Positions 59,201-64,000 of a stretch of DNA of 64,000 nt are shown one piece after another. A model generated the notes under the pieces. It searched no databases. It worked only from the letters and a program-made list of their open reading frames with translations, and was not told the origin of the DNA. Numbering within the stretch: the first letter of the stretch is position 1; every line of letters begins with the position of its first letter. This stretch comes from Bombyx mori (Eukaryota; Arthropoda; Insecta; Lepidoptera; Bombycidae): positions 4,223,501 through 4,287,500 of the forward strand of contig NC_085127.1 in assembly GCF_030269925.1 (NCBI RefSeq), read 5' to 3'. The translations under genes were made by a program, and so were the position numbers.

Positions 59201-62200
59201 GAGCCCCGATGGTAGGTACATAGCGAGCGGCGCTGAAGGCGGTTCGGTTTACTTGTTCGACGTGAGCCAAGGGAAGATGCTGCACACGATAGAGGCCCAC
59301 GCGCAGGCCGTCCGGAGCCTCGCGTTCTCACCCAAAACCAAACTCTTGGCATCGGCATCCAACGACGGCTACGTCAATGTTTACAATATGTAAGCTATTT
59401 TATTGTTTTAATAGCGTTGATAAAAATCTATACTTTTATACTAATATTATAAAAAGGAAAGATTTGTTTGTTTGTTTGTATTGAATAGGCTCCGAAACTA
59501 CTGAACCGATTTGAAAAATTCTTTCACTGTTTGGAAGCTACACTATCCCCGAGTGACATAGCCTATATTATTTTTTAACAAAAATTAGGGATCCCTACTA
59601 AAACTCCAACAATGTAACCCGAGGTGTAAAAAAATTACCTAAATTTTATGCTAAGACCCGAGCGAAGCCGGAGAGGGCCGCTAGTTACAAATAAATATAC
59701 CTACATATATTTTCATAATGTTTGCGAATTTTGCCATGAGTCGCATTGGAAATTTGAATTCTCATTTACTGGTGGTAGGACCTCTTGTGAGTTCGCACTG
59801 GAAGGTACCACCACCCCGCCTATTTCTGCCGTGAAGCAGTAATGCGTTTCGGTTTGAAGGGTGGGGCAGCCGTTGTAATTATACTGAGACCTTAGAACCT
59901 ATATCTCAAGGTGGATGGCGCATTTACGTTGTAGATGTGTATGGGATCCAGTAATCACTTAACACCCAGGTGGGCTGTGAGCTCGTCCGCCATCTAAGCA
60001 ATAAAAAAAAAACGAAAGCCACCTAAATTCTGCGGCGGAGAGTAGGGGTTAATCGATGGTGATGAGACTTTTTTTTCCTCCTCCCTAAGCTGATGGTCTT
60101 GAGAGACCATTTCAGCGTAAGCGGGCGAGGATGAAACATAAAATAAATAATAGTCTAAAAAAACTAACAAAATACGCTTTTATAGAAAATCCAACTAAAA
60201 ATAGAAAATAAATTTGAACTAAAAATAATGTAAGAAGAAATAATTTCATTGTAAAAAAGCGTGGGGTGCTTTTCAGGATATTATCAAAATAACCCTTCTA
60301 CTCATATCTGTTCATAAAATATTTATAACTACTGATACCATGCCCTTCATGCTTTTTTTTCAATAAAATAATTTTTCTTACATTATTTTTAATTCAAATT
60401 TATTTTCTATTTTTTAGTTGGATTTTCTATAAAAGCGAATTTTGTTAGTTTTTTGAAACTATTATTTATTTTTAATTTTTTAGTTGAATATCAATTTTTT
60501 CAATATATATATATATTATTATATATATATTGAATTGTCATCGGTCCTTAATAAGTATACAAAATTTCGAGTTAATCCTACGTTTTGAAGGGGGTCAAAA
60601 TCATGTTCAAAGATTCCGTTACATACAAACATACATACGTCTGAAGCTAATAAAAGCGTATTAACACTAATCATACCAACACTCACTCGTACCTATTTCT
60701 GCCATAGCAGGTAGATAACTGGTATACAACAAGTATTATTCAAAATAAACGTAACCAAACAAAAAAAAAGTATAATAACTGTAGATAAATTGGTAAGAAA
60801 AGGCATGAAGTCAAATGTGCAAAAGCAATAAGATGATACGTGGATTTTCAATGCAAAAGTTCAAAATGGGCCATTGACTCATTATGGTATGTTTAGTGTT
60901 AATGAAGCAATGACAAAGGTAATATCGAAATTGTTGTGAATCAGCGAAAGCGCAGCGCTGCAGAATAAGCTGGACCACAAATGCTGGGCGGTCTCCGTGT
61001 GCTTCTCCCCCGATGGACAGAGAATGGCGACTTCGGCGGCGGACGGCAGCATCCGCGTCGTCCTACTTGAGGAGTTCCGTGTACTCCACACGTTCGAAGA
61101 GCACACACATATCGTGAGTAATTACACCATAAACAAACCTTCGTCGTTCAATCGTATACTGTTCTTATTTTAGTTTTAATTATAATGAAATGAGCGTAGT
61201 AGAAATTGTAGTTTGGGATGTTGAACGACAGAGGGAAGATCTTCCACCGGGCGGGTGATATTACTCGGTAAACCGACGGTCCAAATGTCGTTGTTCGGAA
61301 CTTGTATATAATATGCAAGCTTATTTTGAAAATGTCGTAAGCGAGATTGCTTCGTAGCAGAAGTAGGCAGGCTTGTGACACTTACCCGTGTAGGCTTATA
61401 ATACAGTCCAGAAAAAGCTCCTGCCCCCTCCCCAGTGAATTGCTTAAAGTTCGCGCACATTAAAGCGGGCTGCCTCGCATCGCATCGCATAACAAAAACC
61501 CTCTAATAAATCACTTTCCTACATATCATATAGACTAAAGCACACTATCTATAGGCGATGCGACGCGATGCTTTGCGGCTTCTCGCGGTTGTAGTATACA
61601 CGGTACTTAAGTCACGTTTTGCGACACCTACGGGAAGAGATGGGTGGTGATATTCTAGGACACCATCCAAACATCGATATCGATTTAATATAAAAACGAA
61701 ACGATACATTTTGCGAATAGTAAACTGAACTTATTACTAACTTATTTTAGATTCTGTGGCCTTGGTATTTACGTTCATTAAATCATAAATATTGCAAGTA
61801 TTATATATGTAAGTGTAATATAGTAAGATTTACATTCGATTACGATGAAGAAATCGACGAGCGAACTAATCCATAGACACAGCCCTCTGAGTGTCTGGCC
61901 GGATCTTCTCAGTGGGTCGCGTTTCCGATCCGGTGGTAGATTCTGCGAAGCGCGGCTCTTGCTAGGGTTCGTGTTAGCAACGTGATCAGGTTTGAGCCCC
62001 GTGAGCTCGCCTACTAGTTAAGGCGACGCTGATATAGCCTCTCAAGGCTATCAGCTTAGGTAGAAAAAAAAACTGCTCTTGCTAGGGCCAGTGTACATTC
62101 TCTCAGATTGAGCTCAGTAAGCTCACCCACCAGACATAGCTACCTATGCTAGTATGGAAGATAAAAAAAAATTTCTGCCCTTGTAGGCAGACGAGTATAT

Positions 62201-62435
62201 GGCCCACCTGATGGTAAGTGGTTACCGTCGTCCATGGACTTCAGCAATGCCAGGAGCAGAGCCAAGCCGCAGCTTACAGATAGTAAAAGATAGTAAATCT
62301 CAAACTTGTTTTCAGGTTTGCGGTGTTCAGTTCAACGCTGACGGTTCCAAACTTGTATCAGTATCGAAAGACAAAAGTATAAATATTTACGAATGCCCTA
62401 TCCCACCGAAGTCTGCGAAAAAAGTTAAAAAATAA
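53284..62435 (+). CDS. WDR61/SKI8 paralogue, copy 2, 7 exons, 322 aa, diverged
   Basis: Tandem paralogue of the gene ending at 52198. Exons: 53284-53301 (MPSNTI), 53386-53474, 54131-54279, 55707-55942, 59202-59389, 60945-61113, 62316-62435. All phases match copy 1; exons 1, 4 and 5 have the same length (18, 236 and 188 nt). Signatures kept: [58 protein letters not shown]. Changes: exon 2 lacks the long insert of copy 1. The WD of blade 6 has become IRVVLLEEF, and DQVWGV has become HIVCGV. The C-terminus gains a basic tail (PPKSAKKVKK). Introns are much longer, mainly from transposons. The frame is open throughout, so it is likely expressed. AATAAA lies at 62507. Whether it still enters PAF1 or SKI complexes is unknown. 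Confidence 0.92.
54853..55085 (-). repeat. BMC1-type LINE 3' unit (copy 14), WDR61 copy 2 intron 3
   Basis: Minus-strand unit missing the GATGGGTGGACG segment next to its tail. An older LINE-tail-like patch may precede it at 54690-54790. Confidence 0.8.
56001..56221 (-). repeat. BMC1-type LINE 3' unit (copy 15), WDR61 copy 2 intron 4
   Basis: Minus-strand unit with short internal deletions, including loss of most of the ACAACGGCTGCC segment. Confidence 0.85.
56500..56851 (+). repeat. BMC1-type LINE 3' unit (copy 16) with extended 5' sequence
   Basis: The common unit starts at 56598. Upstream, GACTTCCACGGTGAAGGAAG, GTGTAATAAAAATCAAACCC and AAATTATAATTTGCGTAATT look like further LINE 3' UTR, partly shared with 3087-3114 and 6810-6860. 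The mariner element inserted at the end of its tail. Confidence 0.75.
56854..58134 (+). mobile_element. mariner transposon (1,281 bp), WDR61 copy 2 intron 4
   Basis: The left end reads CTAGGCTGCACTAAAAGTAT and the right end, reversed, CGAGGGCGGCACTGAAAATT. Both continue with CGGGAAT, so these are imperfect inverted repeats of ~28 bp. TA dinucleotides flank both sides (56852-56853 and 58135-58136), the mariner target duplication. The length is typical (~1.3 kb). It encodes one open transposase and lies in the sense direction of the host gene. Confidence 0.92.
57026..58069 (+). CDS. mariner transposase, DD34D, 347 aa
   Basis: Cuts and pastes the element at TA sites. The N-terminal two-helix-turn-helix region (about 1-110) ends before the linker WIPHSL, the usual WVPHEL position. 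The catalytic triad is D160 (VSGDESW), D252 (LHHDNAS) and D287 (YSPDLRPND). D252 and D287 have 34 residues between them, the mariner DD34D spacing. Length matches the family (~345 aa). No stop or frameshift occurs. After PNDF the sequence goes straight to PKIKNKLRG, where relatives usually have a few more aromatic residues (NDFFxFPKIK), suggesting a 9-12 bp in-frame deletion just after the last Asp. Activity is therefore uncertain. Related domesticated proteins (SETMAR) exist, but here transposon ends are present. Confidence 0.93.
   Translation: MELTRENSRAMIYYDFRSGLTQKQCVDRMISAFGDEAPSKTTIYRWFAEFQRGRVKLSDDPRQGRPKTAVTQENVDAVRKLIEEDRHVTYREIQATLDIGMSQIQIILHEQLGVKKLFSRWIPHSLCEEQKAARVTWCVRTLERFHAGSSNAVYNIVSGDESWIYAYEPETKNQSRVWVFENEIKTTKIVRSRSVAKKMGATFVSKTGHVTTIPLEGQRTVNAEWYASICLPQVVSELRKENCNRRIILHHDNASSHTAHRAKEFLEQENIELLDHPPYSPDLRPNDFPKIKNKLRGQRFPSPEEAVDAYKTAILENPTSEWNGYFNDWFHRMEKCVKFRGEYFEKQ
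58735..59060 (+). repeat. Dispersed repeat Y, copy 2
   Basis: Contains TTTTTGGCGGGAACGCGAGG, GTATCTGTGAAAGTGCACAA, GGGAAAATGAAAC and a CATTT-rich end, in common with 52690-53000. Lies in intron 4 of WDR61 copy 2. Confidence 0.4.
59427..59684 (+). mobile_element. Non-autonomous Helitron, WDR61 copy 2 intron 5
   Basis: TCTATACTTTTATACTAATA at the start, with a (TTTG)n tract and ACTACTGAACCGATTTGAAA inside. The end is GGAGAGGGCCGCTAG followed by T. Confidence 0.75.
59768..60010 (+). repeat. BMC1-type LINE 3' unit (copy 17), WDR61 copy 2 intron 5
   Basis: Full plus-strand unit ending ATCTAAGCAATAAAAAAAAA. A short Bm1-like piece on the minus strand follows at 60067-60120 (CCTAAGCTGATGGTCTTGAG). 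Confidence 0.85.
60142..60470. repeat. Long inverted repeat (arms ~110-120 bp), WDR61 copy 2 intron 5
   Basis: Arms 60142-60251 and 60361-60470 are reverse complements with few mismatches. Both contain CTTTTATAGAAAATCCAACT and ATAGAAAATAAATTTGAA, and pairing continues weakly inward. The spacer is about 109 bp or less. A second, AT-only palindrome lies at 60502-60535. Confidence 0.85.
61858..62168 (+). repeat. Bm1-type SINE with an adjoining second tail
   Basis: 61858-62072 is a plus-strand Bm1 copy: GGCCGGATCTTCTCAGTGGG, GATCCGGTGGTAGATTCTGC, and an end of CTCTCAAGGCTATCAGC before the A-run. It is followed at 62073-62168 by a shorter related tail (CTGCTCTTGCTAGGGCCAGT to A9). Lies in intron 6 of WDR61 copy 2. 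Confidence 0.7.
62167..62280 (-). repeat. LINE 3' tail, family 2, minus strand
   Basis: GCCCTTGTAGGCAGACGAG, GGCCCACCTGATGGTAAGTG and CAGCAATGCCAGGAGCAGAG are the reverse of 11115-11236. It ends 36 bp before exon 7 of WDR61 copy 2. Confidence 0.75.
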
Positions 62436-62506
62436 GGAATCCGCTTCAAACCAAATGTTGAGTTTATAAGAAAATAGTGATTTATCGATTTGTTGTTGTG
62501 ATGTCA

Positions 62507-62512
62507 AATAAA
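62507..62512 (+). terminator. WDR61 copy 2 polyadenylation signal
   Basis: AATAAA 72 bases after the stop codon, with GT-rich sequence just downstream. Confidence 0.6.
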
Positions 62513-62539
62513 GTTATGTGATCAAAGCTATGTGTTTTA

Positions 62540-64000
62540 TTAATCATGGTTACATTTCTATTGGGTGATTAAAAAGTAGGTAGGAATTTAAAGGCTTGAA
62601 AAATTCATTAATTAAATGACTATTTCTCAAATCAAAAAGATATTATTCCACAAATGGTCTCCACAAACACTCGAATTAGGAATGGACTACACTACGTGAT
62701 TGAGTTTGTTCGACGTTCGTCGATATAAAAAAATGAAAATAAAAACTTTTCGTATTTTGATTACTGAGGTACTTTTGTATTTTGATTACTGAGGTACCGT
62801 ATTTAGAAGGTTGGCCATCAGTAAAAAAAAGGTCGTATCGTATCGTATAAATAGTTTTATAGTCCCACACAGTAAGCCGTATCGCCTGGTCTCCGTTGAT
62901 TAATTTTCGGCATAAGCGGATTGCGCCCACCGGCTTGTTACCAACTTCTATTTTAACCTGATTTCTTTTTTGTTGGTACACAGTGCACTCATCGGGAAAC
63001 GCTGAGATGTATTTAATTTAATATTTGTTTTTGAACAAGAATAATAATAATTTATAAAGTTATAATTTATAAAGCTGTTGATTAAAGGCCTATGCCTTCA
63101 TTTTATACTGGCTATAGCTTCATTTTATATATTTGATTTACATAATTGAAACAGTAAAGAAGATTCTCGAAAAAAACAATTCAAATGCATGTCCCGCGCC
63201 TATTGCAATTTTTTTTTTTATTGCCGTATAGGCAGACGAGCATACGGCCCACCTGATGGTGAGTGGTTACCGTCGCTCATGGACGTCAGCAATGCCAGGG
63301 GCAGAGCCAAGCCGCTGCCTACCGTTTAATACTCTCCACACTCTCAAGTGAGAAAGGTAAGTACAATCGTCCTATTTCATTCATAAGCTGGGTTGCAAGG
63401 GCCACACTAGTATTTATTATAAACTTCGGTAATAATTTATAATACAAAACCTGCAAAAAAAAAATTCGGTTTAGTGTACTCTGCAGAGGAGCAAAATACT
63501 TAATCATTACTCGTATATACTAATTTTAAATTAAATGTCTTATTATCTATGGTAATTTCCCGCCATCAACTGCGACATTGGGTTATTCAAGAAAAGAGCA
63601 TATTCTTTCCTGAAGGGTAGGCAACGCACTGGCGTAAACGCTGGTGACCGTGGGCAGTGGTGAATCACTTACCATCAGGTGACCCGTCTTGCTCGTTTGC
63701 CTCTCGTTGTTATAAAAAAAAAAAAACTGCCATATTGTCCGTCTGTTTTAGTCTTCAATTGAAAATATTTTATCAGCAGTTAAAAAAACAGAACAATCTA
63801 ATAATGGAAGAAGAATAAAGCTAAATTAATAAATTAGTTTGCTAACACTACGGCTTCATGTTTTCAATGATCGTTCGCATAAAAGGAAAGCATTTATCAA
63901 AAATATTTACATCGGTAGCGATTGAATCGGTATCGGCTTAATTTGCGTGGAATTATGCGGTCGGGAGTCCGCCGGGAAATCAACTTTGAATTCAATTTGC
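62540..64000. other. Downstream intergenic end of window
   Basis: No gene was recognised. It holds a family-2 LINE tail on the minus strand at 63208-63327, and a related variant on the plus strand at 63603-63723 (GGGTAGGCAACGCACTGGCG to a long A-run). Confidence 0.5.

Noticed and set aside
61176..61490. 104-residue minus-strand open frame
   Set aside because: Located in an intron of WDR61 copy 2, with no motif; composition looks like translated non-coding sequence.

Overview
The window looks like a piece of a lepidopteran nuclear genome, most likely silkworm (Bombyx mori or a close relative). The protein-coding genes have introns, much of the DNA is AT-rich, and it is dense with repeats I recognise from memory as silkworm families: Bm1-type SINEs, about 245-bp BMC1/L1Bm-type LINE 3' units, and Helitrons ending in CTAG. 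No CRISPR, operon, rRNA or convincing tRNA gene was seen.

Layout. 1-22,977 has no gene I can support beyond one weak candidate minus-strand first exon (about 21,992-22,206). It holds transposon fragments: an RTE-type LINE remnant, Helitrons, a MITE with perfect 31-bp inverted repeats, Bm1, BMC1-type units and a Jockey-type LINE tail. 22,978-40,451 (+) is a seven-exon secretory carrier membrane protein gene (SCAMP, 341 aa). 43,912-46,750 (-) is a seven-exon gene for the splicing factor RBM22 (409 aa), tail-to-tail with SCAMP. 49,256-52,198 (+) and 53,284-62,435 (+) are two tandem, diverged copies of WDR61/SKI8 (329 and 322 aa) with the same seven-exon structure; the first lies head-to-head with RBM22.

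The most unusual object is in SCAMP intron 6. A PIF/Harbinger DNA transposon (33,093-40,109) is bounded by terminal inverted repeats and TTA target duplications. Its two genes, a DDE transposase on + and a MADF-BESS DNA-binding protein on -, are interlocked: each has an intron that contains an exon of the other. A full-length-looking non-LTR retrotransposon with two open ORFs (35,399-39,850) sits inside the first MADF exon. The transposase has an in-frame stop 39 codons before its natural end and the MADF gene also has a frameshift, so this copy is probably inactive.

Other transposons are well delimited. A 1,253-bp hAT-type element with an 8-bp duplication (GTTAGAGG) lies 165 bp after the SCAMP stop. 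A mariner element (56,854-58,134) with an open DD34D transposase lies in intron 4 of the second WDR61 copy. A Helitron starts five bases after a SCAMP splice donor. The host genes have unrelated cellular roles: membrane traffic (SCAMP), the spliceosome (RBM22), and the PAF1/SKI complexes (WDR61). Nothing in the sequence suggests they act as one system. All family names come from motif recognition without database searches.
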